64,000 nt of DNA from positions 5,219,536-5,283,535 of the forward strand of contig BSQZ01000018.1 of NCBI GenBank assembly GCA_033239005.1, in the 5' to 3' direction. Position numbers and translations under genes: made by a program. Below are positions 11,701 through 22,200 of the stretch, in pieces. Position 1 is the stretch's first letter. Every line of letters begins with the position of its first letter. The notes under the pieces are model-generated. The model was not told the origin of the DNA and did not search any database. It saw nothing but the letters and a program-made list of their open reading frames with translations. This DNA comes from Lamellibrachia satsuma (lineage: Eukaryota > Annelida > Polychaeta > Sabellida > Siboglinidae).

Positions 11701-13799
11701 ACTCAATGGGCTGCTGGGCCTTACTACTCAATGGGCTGCTGGGCATTACTACTCGACGGGCTGCTGGGCGTTACTACTCGACGGGCTGCTGGACCTTACT
11801 ACTCGACAGGCTGCTGGGCCTTACTACTCAACGGGCTGCTGGGCCTTACTACTCGACAGGCTGCTGGGCCTTACTACTCAATGGGCTGCTGGGCCTTACT
11901 ACTCGATGGGCTGCTGGGCCTTACTACTCGACAGGCTGCTGGGCCTTACTACTCAATGGGCTGCTGGGCCTTACTACTCCATGGGCTGCTGGGCCTTATT
12001 ACTCGACGGCTGCTGGGCCTTATTTGCCAAAAGTGGGTCACAACGAATAATCAGCTATTACTAATCATCATGATTAATTTAAACTTAACATGAAAACATT
12101 TTTGAAATAATGAAGTGGGTCTATGCAAACAACCGGTATTTATCGAGATTTGACAATGATACAATACCATAACTTACCTGAATGAAATATTATAACAAGA
12201 GTTCATGCGAAGCGACTTTCTGTTTGAAAAGTGACTAGAAACAGGAAATGGGAAAATTCTTGAATCTTGAATATTGAATTCTTCAATGAAAAACTACCGG
12301 CCAATATCAAACTTATCATTTGTGTCAAAGTTATTGGAGCGCCACATGGCAGTACAGCTAGAAAATAACAATATTCTGGATACTTTCCAAAATGTATAAT
12401 TTATAGACAATACCATAGCACTGAGATGGCGCTGGTGTGCATCCAGGATGACCGTCTTTGTTCCGTAGACAGAAAGGTGTGCTTGCAGTGCTGTTCTAAA
12501 TGAGTGCAACATCTGACACTGTTGACCATTAGATTTCAATAAGCCAACTGTGCAGCATAAACATCCAGGGCACGACTCTTCAACGGCTGACACTGTTGAC
12601 CATTAGATTTCATTAAGCCAACTGTGCAGCATAAGCATCCAGGGCACGACTCTTCAACGGCTGGAGTCATACATGTCGAACTGTACTGAGACAGTATGCG
12701 GCCACAACTCCCGGTGAATATTGATTGAATCTGGCATCCCACAAGGGTCTGTGTTGGGCCCAATTTTGTTCTCCATTTACTCTTTGCCTTTGGGAGCAAT
12801 CTTCAGGAAGCATAACCTGCAATATCATCTATATGCCTTGACTTCACCGGAATGCAGGATGTAGAAGCTTCGGATGCAGTCGACCGTATCGAGTGATGCA
12901 TCGAAGAAGTGAGGCAGTGGATGACTCACCACAATCTCCTGCTAAATGACACTAAGGTTGATGCTATTGTCATCGCAGCACCAAACCGGAAACACAATAT
13001 ATCCCATGAGTTAACGTGTGCAGATGCAAGGTTTCACGCAACCTTCGATCTGCCGATCTGTGTCTGCAGGTGTCGTGTCGCGCCACAAACTGGAGGGCTA
13101 TGGCATACATGCTTTCTCGGTGTCTGGACTGACATTATGGAATTCTTTGCCGGATTACATAAGGCAGGCAGATACACTGTGTAAATTTAAGAACATATTG
13201 AAAACCTTTTTATTTAGGCATGTGTATTTCTAATGAGGAATAACTTCGAATGAGGATGCTTTTTATGAATATTATTTTATATATTTATTTATTACAATAA
13301 TTTATTCATTCTATTTATTAATCTTAATAGAATACACTATTTTTAATATATATATTTTTAAACTATATAATATTATATTTATTATTTTATGATTCCATGT
13401 ATGTACGCACCTATGAACCGGCTGATCTCAGATATATGGCACTTTATAAATTTTAGTAATAATAAAATAAAAAGCATGTCAGCCACCAGCTAAATGGATA
13501 TTTGAGCGGAATTTCACAGTTTTAGAACAAATTCTAAGAAAACCACTAGGGTGATAATTTTGATTGTGGTCGCAAATGATTAGTTTTTATTAAATCTTTT
13601 AGGTGAATATATCCACAAACCATTACTTTGTTTCGCATTAACATAATTACACACTATTTAGACGGTTGTGCTAGAAACTATCAAAGTGCATGTCTTCTTG
13701 CAGGCAAGAATTGGAAGACTGGAGACCGAGTCGAGGAGTGTCCGTGCATCATTGAACGAGTTAAAAATGCACCCGACCAAGAATGCTGGGGACATTACT
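2758..13799 (+). CDS. Unidentified coiled-coil gene, plus-strand exons (partial)
   Basis: Five short stretches have a good acceptor, a donor, and an open frame entering and leaving in phase 0: 2758-2829 (24 codons, starts [16 protein letters not shown]), 3143-3166 (8 codons, ETYKFDHW), 3698-3745 (16 codons, [16 protein letters not shown]), 7933-8010 (26 codons, starts [16 protein letters not shown]) and 13704-13799 (32 codons, starts [13 protein letters not shown]). Two weaker phase-0 islands inside tandem arrays, 4561-4581 and 5099-5152, could add exons. The last two main exons read as a continuous heptad coiled coil. The final exon either uses a weak donor (gtgtag) or continues two codons to a TAG at 13803-13805. 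A poly(A) signal AATAAA lies at 15379. I do not recognise the protein. The 5' end lies left of the window. Convergent with the VWFA/cache gene. Confidence 0.5.
3218..3320 (-). mobile_element. Degraded tRNA-derived SINE fragment
   Basis: On the minus strand it shares, in order, AATGTC, a degraded B box, TTGCTGCTGTTTCGAAGC and TTGCCTCA with the better plus-strand copy at 37195-37290. It lies in the intron between the exons at 3143 and 3698. Confidence 0.5.
4240..4880. repeat. 29-bp minisatellite with nested duplication
   Basis: Tandem 29-bp units containing gtgtaggacatcagtatgta fill 4240-4470 and, more irregularly, 4520-4880. A larger block, gacatcag to cacttaaaactaat with the phrase gcagcatttcaatatttttt, occurs at 4454-4512 and again at 4861-4918, so the array also expanded by blocks. 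Each unit carries an acceptor-like gtgtag|gacatcag. A non-repeat island at 4561-4581 may be a 7-codon exon. Confidence 0.9.
4925..5560. repeat. 26-bp minisatellite
   Basis: About 23 tandem copies of gtgaagtaaacagataaggg plus tcagtg. A non-repeat island at 5091-5152 interrupts it. That island ends in AAACAGATGAAG followed by gtcagtggtgaag, which is the repeat unit itself with few changes, so the array looks like an amplified exon-donor junction. Confidence 0.92.
5789..6144. repeat. 59-bp minisatellite
   Basis: Six nearly identical tandem copies of a 59-bp unit starting gtttattttgattttcttgc and ending in atttatcaaacaaaaa. One copy has a single-base insertion (gcaacaaac). Confidence 0.95.
6368..6480 (+). 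mobile_element. Tigger/pogo-like MITE, left part, split by a hAT insertion
   Basis: The segment starting ggtggactcctcttaatagaa is a diverged copy of the complete MITE at 18015-18126 (shared: gccagaacaa, gattctattaagtagctgatt). The element is interrupted at 6480, and what looks like its right part resumes at about 7275 (cttgattccactaaacagct) after an inserted hAT element. Its terminal bases are replaced by a 19-bp array. Confidence 0.55.
6481..7274 (+). mobile_element. Nonautonomous hAT-like element, family A, copy 1
   Basis: A 794-bp element with terminal inverted repeats CAGGGTTGaaaaaaatcatg and, read inward from the other end, CAGGGTTGtttgatttaaat. It is flanked by an 8-bp target duplication with one mismatch (cccgacaa at 6473-6480, cccggcaa at 7275-7282), the signature of hAT transposition. 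A second copy lies inverted at 42328-43135. A 69-codon open frame inside (6899-7108) has no domain I recognise; the element probably has no transposase. Confidence 0.8.
7315..7735. repeat. 19-bp minisatellite
   Basis: About 22 tandem copies of gttcccactgaactcctat, with a frequent tatcc variant. It starts inside the right end of the split Tigger-like MITE. Confidence 0.95.
8011..8316. other. No recognised feature
   Basis: Intron sequence of the unidentified plus-strand gene. I see no repeat or coding signal here beyond readthrough of the preceding exon. Confidence 0.5.
8317..8510 (+). mobile_element. Dispersed repeat R2, partial copy
   Basis: About 190 bp similar to 44172-44350: both start TTAA(A)GGG-AACAACAGTCATGG and continue through cctatgcacctataagagtt and cagtggttta. 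The copy near 44.2 kb has an inverted match at its far end, so this is probably a left-end fragment of a TTAA-targeted MITE (piggyBac-like by target site only). Confidence 0.5.
8511..9095. other. AT-rich spacer
   Basis: AT-rich DNA without open frames of note. A short direct duplication with ccaataagctaccggtacag-like sequence lies at 9045-9085. Nothing else seen. Confidence 0.4.
9170..10905 (-). pseudogene. pogo/Jerky-type DDE transposase relic
   Basis: Read 5' to 3' on the minus strand, fragments in three frames form one decayed transposase. The block at 10143-10529 has the usual [12 protein letters not shown] helix and the first catalytic-strand motif as NMDEKP, where active members normally have a VDETG-type motif. 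The block at 9862-10146 has [10 protein letters not shown], containing the second catalytic Asp, then a shift between two frames before a [25 protein letters not shown] segment (seen in the frame at 9920-10105). The tail at 9176-9394 has a Cys-rich [15 protein letters not shown]...CPDC finger, as found at the C-terminus of many invertebrate pogo transposases. Frameshifts and the lost acidic motif indicate a dead copy. Confidence 0.75.
11093..12025. repeat. 25-bp minisatellite
   Basis: About 37 tandem copies of gggctgctgggccttactac plus tcaat. Variants in the last five bases (tcaat, tcgac, tccat, ttgac) form a partial higher-order pattern. The open frames here only mirror the array. Confidence 0.97.
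12285..13475 (+). pseudogene. CR1/Jockey-like LINE relic (reverse transcriptase)
   Basis: A 5'-truncated, frameshifted non-LTR retrotransposon on the plus strand. Recognisable in order: [20 protein letters not shown] (from about 12290), a DTVDH motif (about 12518), [20 protein letters not shown] followed by YHLYA (12735-12835, just before the usual ADD), an SWMTxNxLxLN-like block as [12 protein letters not shown] (12910), and the C-terminal [15 protein letters not shown] with [11 protein letters not shown] (13120-13225). The 3' end has the gcactttataaattttagta tail typical of this group. A segment of about 85 bp is tandemly repeated at 12517-12662. Confidence 0.85.
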
Positions 13800-15080
13800 G
13801 TGTAGGGGTATGATGGCAAGTGACACTGTGTGTGGGTATGATGGCAAGTGACACTGTGTGTGGGTATGATGGCATGGGACACTGTGTAGGGGTATGATGG
13901 CATGTCACACTGTGTAGGGGTATGATGGCAAGTGACACTGTGTAGGGGTATGATGGCAAGTGACACTGTGTATGGGTATGATGAAAAGGAACACTGTGTA
14001 TGGGTATGATGGCATGGGACACTGTACATGGGTATGATGGCAAGTGACACTGTGTGTGGGTATGATGGCATGTCACACTGTGTAGGGGCATGATGTTAAG
14101 TGACACTGTGTAGGGGTATGATGGCATGTCACACTGTGTAGGAGTATGATGGCAAGTGACACTGTGTAGGGGTATGATGGCAAGTGACACTGTGTATGGG
14201 TATGATGAAAAGGAACACTGTGTATGGGTATGATGGCATGGGACACTGTATATGGGTATGATGGCAAGTGACACTGTGTGTGGGTATGATGGCAAGTAAC
14301 ACTGTGTATGGGTATGATGGCAAATGACACTGTGTATGGGTATGATGGCATGTGACGCTGTGTATGGGTATGATGGCAAGTGACACTGTGTAGGGGTATG
14401 GTGGCAAATGACACTGTGTAGGGGTATGATGGCAAGTGACACTGTGTATAGGTATGATGGCAAGTGACTCTGTGTGTGGGTATGATGACAAGTGACACTG
14501 TGCATGGGTAAGTTGGTATGATGGCAAGTGACACTGTGCATGGGTAATTTGGTATGATGGCAAGTGACACTGTATATAGGTATGATGGCAAGTGACACTT
14601 TATATAGGTATGATGGCAAGTGACACTGTACATAGGTATGATGGCAAGTGACACTGTATATAGGTATGATGGCAAGTGACACTGTGTAGGGATATGATGG
14701 CAAATGACACTGTGTAGGGGTATGATGGCAAGTTACACTGTGTATGGGTATGATGGCAAGTGACACTGTGTGTGAGTATGATGACAAGTGACACTGTGCA
14801 TGGATAAGTTGGTATGATGGCAAGTGACACTGTGCATAGGTAATTTGGTATGATGGCAAGTGACACTGTATATAGGTATGATGGCAAGTGACACTTTATA
14901 TAGGTATGATGGCAAGTGACACTGTATATAGGTATGATGGCAAGTGACACTGTATATAGGTATGATGGCAAGTGTATGGGTAATTTGGTATGATGGCAAG
15001 TGACACTGTGTATGGGTAATTTGGTATGATGGCAAGTGACACTGTGTATGGGTAATTAGGTATGATGGCAAGTGACACAT
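13800..15080. repeat. 28-bp minisatellite
   Basis: About 45 copies of gtgtaggggtatgatggcaa plus gtgacact, with longer variants carrying an extra gggtaagttg or gggtaatttg, and a block of several hundred bp repeated (about 14440-14700 and 14760-14960). The array starts at the 3' border of the coiled-coil exon: exon sequence GACATTACTGTGTAGGGG differs from the unit gacactgtgtagggg by about three inserted bases. Confidence 0.95.
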
Positions 15081-16060
15081 ATGCGTCTCAACAAGTGCAT
15101 GTAACTGTAAAGATAATTTTAGGTAAACTTTGAATTATTATTGATTTAAAGTTGCCTAAAACAGAAATAAAACGTGCAATGAAAAAGATAAAAAAAACAC
15201 ATACTGGGTAATGAGGTATGTGTTATTATTTCCATGGCAAAGAGCAACAGACAACTGCTCTAGAATGCATGTTTCAAATGTGAACACACTGGCAAGTCGT
15301 TTATACCCATCAAATATTATGCCAGTTTACATTAGATATTGTTTTATATTTTGTCTACATTTGCTGCCCAGGTTCTGAAATAAAGATATTTCTGTGATGA
15401 AGCGTTGCCTGTGAATTAATTGAGAAATTGTTAAAATACTCTATGACATTTCTATCTGGGAGAGGGGGAGAGAGGGGGGAGATAAAGGGGGAGAGGGAGG
15501 GGGAGAGAGAGTGGGAGTGGGAGGTGGGGATGGGCAGAGGGAGAACGAGAGGGATAGGAACAGAGAGCACAGATACAAATGGTCTGTATAATTATGTAAA
15601 AAGAACCGTTATGTGCAGCTAGTGCAAGACCACAATGATACAGCAATGTATGCCTTTAATTGTTACAAAGGTATGATCTTACATGGTATCTAGTCATTAG
15701 GAATGCATAACATGTTGTATACTCCATCACTGACAGACCTATTCATTCTACTTTAATTCAACTTCTTCGGGAAGCCTTCAGTCACAATTATTGCATTCTT
15801 TCACATAATTTCACCATTGTCTACAACTAAGAAATATATCCTAAATCAAACATTGTGAAAATTAGGCCTTTGGATAAGTGTCAGATTATATTGAAATACC
15901 ATGATCCACCAATAATTCAATGTAAATATCTGACGCTGAAACAGTGTGTGCATATGTGCATGCGTGTTTGCAAGCGTGTGTGCACGTCCAACTAATTTGG
16001 CCCACTGTTATAACATCAGACATTGAGAATTATCGCAACATCTTTGTGGCCGTTTTTCCA
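15081..16060. other. Intergenic stretch with poly(A) signal and purine tract
   Basis: Contains AATAAA at 15379-15384 on the plus strand, a plausible 3' end for the coiled-coil gene, and a G/A-rich tract at 15465-15560 (polypurine on plus). I found no exon of the VWFA/cache gene here. Confidence 0.4.
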
Positions 16061-16065
16061 CAATT

Positions 16066-16066
16066 T

Positions 16067-16149
<83 letters not shown>
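16066..16149. repeat. (AT)n microsatellite
   Basis: About 40 uninterrupted AT dinucleotides, 60 bp beyond the last identified exon of the minus-strand VWFA/cache gene. Confidence 0.98.
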
Positions 16150-16151
<2 letters not shown>

Positions 16152-16205
16152 TATCCTCACCACCCATAGGACAGCACAGTAACCAGACTACTCCACCAAA
16201 CATAC

Positions 16206-19200
16206 CTTGGGTGCATAAGGTGATATGCTACAGACGCCCTGGAAGTCGATGGCCTCTGTGCGTCGGAAGAAGCCATGTTTGTAGATGAGGTCCTTCATGA
16301 CCTCGCCCTCCTTGCGGCCGATAGACACACTCTTGTACTTGCTCTCGTCCAGGTTGTCTGCCGTGATGAAGTCTGGGTCGGTGATCAACTTGGCACTGTT
16401 GTCAAACAGGTAGCAGCTGCAAGGGGAAGGGGCAACTGATGTAAAACAGTGTGTCTTAGTATAACTCCACATATTTAGCATGATAATTACCTCTCAAGAG
16501 AATTTTTGTATTCTTTCCAAATATTTCGGCCACTCATTCACTGTTCATTGGCGGACTGATGTCACTATTGGCAGCAAGGTCACGTGGCTAAGGCTGGAGA
16601 AGGACTGATGTCACTATTGGCAGCAAGGTCACGTGACTCAGGCGGGAGAAGGACTGGTGGAGCTCCTGGCAGCAAGGTCACATGACTCAGGCTGGAGAAG
16701 GACTGGTGGAGCTCCTGGCAGCAAGGTCACGTGACTCAGGCTGGAGAAGGACTGGTGGAGCTCCTAGCAGCAAGGTCACGTGACTCAGGCTGCAGAAGGA
16801 CTGGTGGAGCTCCGGGCAGCAAGGTCACGTGGCTCAGGCTGGAGAAGGACTAGTGGAGCTCCAGGCAGCAAGGTCACGTGACTCAGGCTGGAGAAGGACT
16901 GGTGGAGCTCCTGGCAGCAAGGTCACGTGACTCAGGCTGGAGAAGGACTGGTGGAGCTCCTGGCAGCAAGATCACGTGACTCAGGCTGGAGAAGGACTGG
17001 TGGAGCTCCTGGCAGCAAGGTCACGTGACTCAGGCTGGAGAAGGACTGGTGGAGCTCCTGGCCGACATCTCGGTTGAGGGCAGGTTTCTTTCGATGAATG
17101 TTTACTGCTTGTTTAATTTTCCTCCTAACCCAGTTCTCCTCATGGTCTAGTATTCTTACGTCTTTCGTAGCAACATCAGTCCACCGACAAAGACTGAGTA
17201 GGTCGGTTGAAATATTCAGAAAAAATACAAAAAGTTTGCGTCAAGAACATACAGGGTGGGCCAGAATGCTTCACTGGACATACTTGACCAGAAAAACATT
17301 GCAAATTGACCAACTAAGATGATGCCAACCACCTAGCAATAAAATAACCAATGACTGCCCAAGGTTGGGGGCTACAATAACGTTCCCCTATAATATGATC
17401 CCCACCCCAAATAAATAATGACTACCCCTCAACTGACCGTGTCTCACAGTCAGGCTCTCCATCTGGACACGAGTACTTTTGACCACAGGACTTGGTCAGG
17501 TCGCTGGCCTGCATGTGTGAAGTGGTGATCTCGTGGAATCGGCTGTACAAGATGTCCAGACTAGTGACCGCCTCGACGCGCTCTGTCGCACAGCGCGGGT
17601 GCTCTGAGTTGGCGCCCGGGGCCTGACTCACATAGCAACAACCTACAAACAACAACAGTCACTACATTCACGGTTTATATAACTAACAAAGTAATATTCC
17701 ATACCTGGTTCAAGAAGATTTAACTGTAAATGGCAACAATATGACATCACTGTTCTTTGATAATGTCTTGAAGGAGGTTTTCCATGTTCAGGTTTTGGAA
17801 ATATAAGTGGACAGAAAGAAAGAAAGTACTATGTGAAGTTAAAAAACACTTGAACAAGTTAGCCCAACAGACTGCAGTATGTAACATTAATATATCTTGT
17901 CTTTAATAATTTTTTAAATACCCACCTTTTTCATGAGACATATGATGAATATGCACTTGATTTGTATGTCATCTTTTATATAATTTATTATTAGATAACT
18001 AATTAATTTATAATTACAGTGGATTTTGCTTAACAGAGTCACTTGGAGCCAGAACAACCAATATATTTGATTCTACTAAGCAGCTGATTCTATTATCCAT
18101 TATTCTGTTAAGCGGAGTCCACTGTATATAAATATTTTACTAGGAATTTTAGTAGCTACGTATTTTAAGGGCCTCTTAATGGAATTTGTCCAAATATACA
18201 GCACAATATAAAGGCACTTATTATTACTATTAATTTTAACAGTAAACTTACCAATGATACAGTCCTCGTCTGTGTTGCACCGACAGCCTCCAGGCCATGG
18301 TCCTGAGGCAGAGATGTTGAGGCATTCCTTGGTAGTGCGTGAGGTGATTCCCTCAAACAAAGCCTGCGAGATGGTGATGATCTTCCCAACCCCGGCTGCG
18401 TCCATGTAGGCTGTCGAGATGGATGTCTTGGATGGGTTGGATGTGGCACGTTTGTACCATGACCGTCTGGAATTTTAACAAAATATCTGCTGAAATTTGT
18501 GCAGTTGAACAGCAGTTGAACAGCTCATACTTTTATCAGGCTTAAATATACACCTTTGAGCGAGATGCTTATCATAAACCAATTAATACATAAATCGTCA
18601 AGTCGTGTTCATGAAGAAGTAAAAAATATGTCTGCCAAACTCCATGGAAAATATCAAGAGCTCATATTCTTTCAGGATCTGCTGTTTTCTTTTGCAAATT
18701 ACTGTGCGGGTTGACTTACTTGGTGGGTCATATGTGCAGGCGGACTTACTTGGCGAGATCGTATGTGCGGGTTGACTTACTTGGTGGGGTCGTATGTGTG
18801 GGTTGACTTACTTGGTGGGGTCGTATGTGCGGGGGGACTTACTTGGTGGAGTCGTATGTGCGGATGGACTTACTTGGTGGGGTCGTATGTGCGGGGGGAC
18901 TTACTTGGTGGAGTCGTATGTGCGGGTGGACTTGGTAGGGTCATATGTGTGGGTTGACTTACTTGGTGGGGTCATATGTGCGGGTGGACCTGTGGGCTGG
19001 GTAGGTCCTGAAGAGACCACTTCGCATGCCCACATATGTCCACTTGACGTCATCGACGCCTTCAAATGACCGACTACGCCAGAGTTTCTCAACAGCTTGG
19101 GTGATCAAGGCATCTGCCCTGCAACCACCGATCACACCAACTCAGCCTTGCACAACTCAACACATAGCTGAACTGCATGGTTAAACGAGCTACAGTGAAA

Positions 19201-22200
19201 TTTGAATTCATCCATGTTTCTTTTTAACACAAGGCACTAACCAAAGTATTGACAGTAGCATATTTATTTCCACGAAAATATTTGTAGCTAATTTAGTGCT
19301 TTTTAATAGAAGCTTAAACAGCATTTCAGTGAAGATATATGCCAGGGCGAGATGATTTTCACTCTTAAAACTCACACCTCCATTGATTTAGAACATAATG
19401 TTTTTTGTTGATGTTAAAATGTGCAGTGTGTGTGTGAATAGTTTGAGTAATATGCACAGTCTGCTTAATAAAAGAGGGTATACTTTTATAAAAATCATCA
19501 AAAGAATTGTCTGATCATTACATCGGGTCACTGTACAGTATATAGAGCTATATCACCATTGTCACAATTTTTAGCAGACCTAGTCAAAATTAATTGATTA
19601 GTTTGCTCGATAATTTTTATCAAAATTAAATAACAGATTTATGCAAAAAAGCCAGCATGGCATAGTGGATACCATATAGGCATGGCATAGTGGATACCAG
19701 ATAGGCATGGCATAGTGGATACCAGATAGGCATGGCATAGTGGATACCAGATAGGCATGGCATAGTGGATACCAGATAGGCATGACATAGTGGATACCAG
19801 ATAGGCATGGCATAGTGGATACCAGATAGGCATGGCATAGTGGATACCAGATAGGCATGACATAGTGGATACCAGATAGGCATGGCATAGTGGATACCAG
19901 ATAGGCATGGCATAGTGGATACCAGATAGGCATGGCATAGTGGATACCAGATAGGCTTTTGTGAAATGAGCCTGAAATGAGATGAGCAAAAAAATCTAAT
20001 TGCCGAAGGACCTTTATACAGAACAACAAGTTCTCAATCGTACGATTTTAAATAAATCATTTGAAAACCCACCTGATGCCCTTCTGATATTTTCCCCCAC
20101 CCTCGCACCCAACATCCAGTCCCATTCCATTGATATACAGATGGGCATCGAGAGTTTTGCGAGCCAGGTCGTCATCATAGAAGTACGCGTTTGGATCGCA
20201 GTGGCACTTCGGAGCCAGGAAGATACTTGAGTGCAGATACGAGACACGTAAGCCAGGGTACTTCTTCTCATTGGCACGTACTTGCAGGTACTCAAAGGTA
20301 CCTGGCAACTGTTGTCGAGCCAGGGTTGAGTTGTACTCGATCAACAGGTTGAAGTAACTCTTGTCGTAGCGACTTTTGTCACTTGGCTCCTGAGCTCGTC
20401 GGAACACCTAACAGGATAACAGCTTCCTTTTAACATCTCACAATGTTGTTACTAATGATTCCTGGGCTCTTTTCAGACTACTTTCATTGCTACGTATTCT
20501 GACAGTGTATTCCAAAACAATTATGAAGCTAGTAAGTTCGATCTTGAAAAGGGGCACTGGTTATTTGGAAAGGAATATGTTGAAATATTTTATCTGATAA
20601 ATATTATATATGTCCTGCAGCACAATATTTTTCGTGGACAGTTTTTTGTACATCTGTGCATATGTATGTGAGATAAAAAATGAAAGTATTAATTAATCTA
20701 GTAATATAAACATAATAAAAATCATGTAATTTACTGGATTTATAGAATATATTAATTAGAGGGTCAATTAAATGTTGCAAAATTCAACAGAGATTACTGT
20801 TATGTGAGACAGTTCAGCACCATTGATCACCTTATCAGTATCGGAGAAACTGAATGCAAAGGCGTACTCGGAGTCATTAAGGGCAGCATAGTAATATGTT
20901 GCGGCAATGTACTTGTCCTGCAAAAAACAGACCGATTAAATTATACAACTAATGTAATCTCAATGCAACAAAGTCTTTGTTGACCAGTAATAACTATCAA
21001 GTTTCTGATGTTTAAATATTACATGGAGTTGTGAAGGAGAAACAGAATAGTCTTATATATAACAAGATTTAACAGTCTTATACTGCTGCAGTTGAGTAAA
21101 ATCATTTAGTGCATAGGACTTAAAGGGATTAACAAGGCACTAGTTAAATGCTTTTTACGTGTGTGCACAAAGTTTAATATTGTATGTACAAATGCCAAAA
21201 TAAAAAACTATGAACAATTTATTTATAGGTAAAATTAGATGTTTAATGCATCTAACTCGCAAACCGTGCATAAAAATTTGAAATGTGATGTGATGATTTT
21301 GAACCGCTAGCCTCTAGAGGTACCACTGAACCATCTTCGAATTTGGCTCTTTTGGAGCAGTTTAGCGACACCAGTAGCCTTCGACTTCGAACTTATTTAC
21401 TTTCTGATCAAACCTTGAAAATGACCATATAGAGCTGCCAAACTTTTCCTCATATATCTACCATATGCATACACATGTGACGTGATCAAACATTACTCTT
21501 ACTTCCAAATATAGATCAAAATAAACGAAAACTTGTCATCTCCTATGCCTAGCTTCACAGAGCTAGGTGTAGAAGATATAGCTAGCTTTTGTTTTTGCAA
21601 TTTTTTATTGTTGCATGGAAGTAAGAGTAATATTTGACCACGTGACATGTGTATATGTTTGGTAAATATATGAGAAGACGTTTGGCGGCTCTAGGTTAGA
21701 AAGTAAACATAAGGAAGCAGGAGTAGAGCTGACGGGTGGTGGTGATTTTAGCCCTCGGAGAATTCAGTCCAACTGCCATATTGTTTCAGCCTGGTAATCT
21801 TGGTGACTGATGTGACCCGCAAGATCTACTCAGTTCTAGCTGGTAATAGATTAGCCTCCACTTTAAGGGTTTATTATTCCTGTACGTATCATCAAAGGGA
21901 TGCAAAATTTAACTAGATGCTGTTGAAGTACACTGCTTTGTCTGTTTCGTACAGTGAGCACGTGTGAATAAAAGACCATGCTTCACATTCAAAATGATAT
22001 AGATCAAAGACCATATGCAGGTGGCTCCATAAATATATTCACAAGAGGAAACGCATGAAAATCTGAAATATAGAAACAAGATATTATGATAATTGTAATT
22101 TTATTTATTTAAATTATTCAACTGTATATAATATTAGAGTTTTTTGTGTAATATATTACATATTTTGATATGAATTTTAAGGATACAACAAACTGTATAA

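Noticed and set aside
11209..12093. Plus-strand open frames up to 294 codons ([15 protein letters not shown] repeats)
   Set aside because: The 25-bp array read in three frames; no start context, domain or splice sites.
12294..12799. Minus-strand frames with [14 protein letters not shown]
   Set aside because: Antisense of the plus-strand LINE reverse transcriptase; the repeated peptide comes from an internal duplication.
13658..15080. Minus-strand frames up to 354 codons with CHHT repeats
   Set aside because: Translation of the 28-bp array. The His/Cys pattern looks like a zinc finger but is fixed by the repeat.
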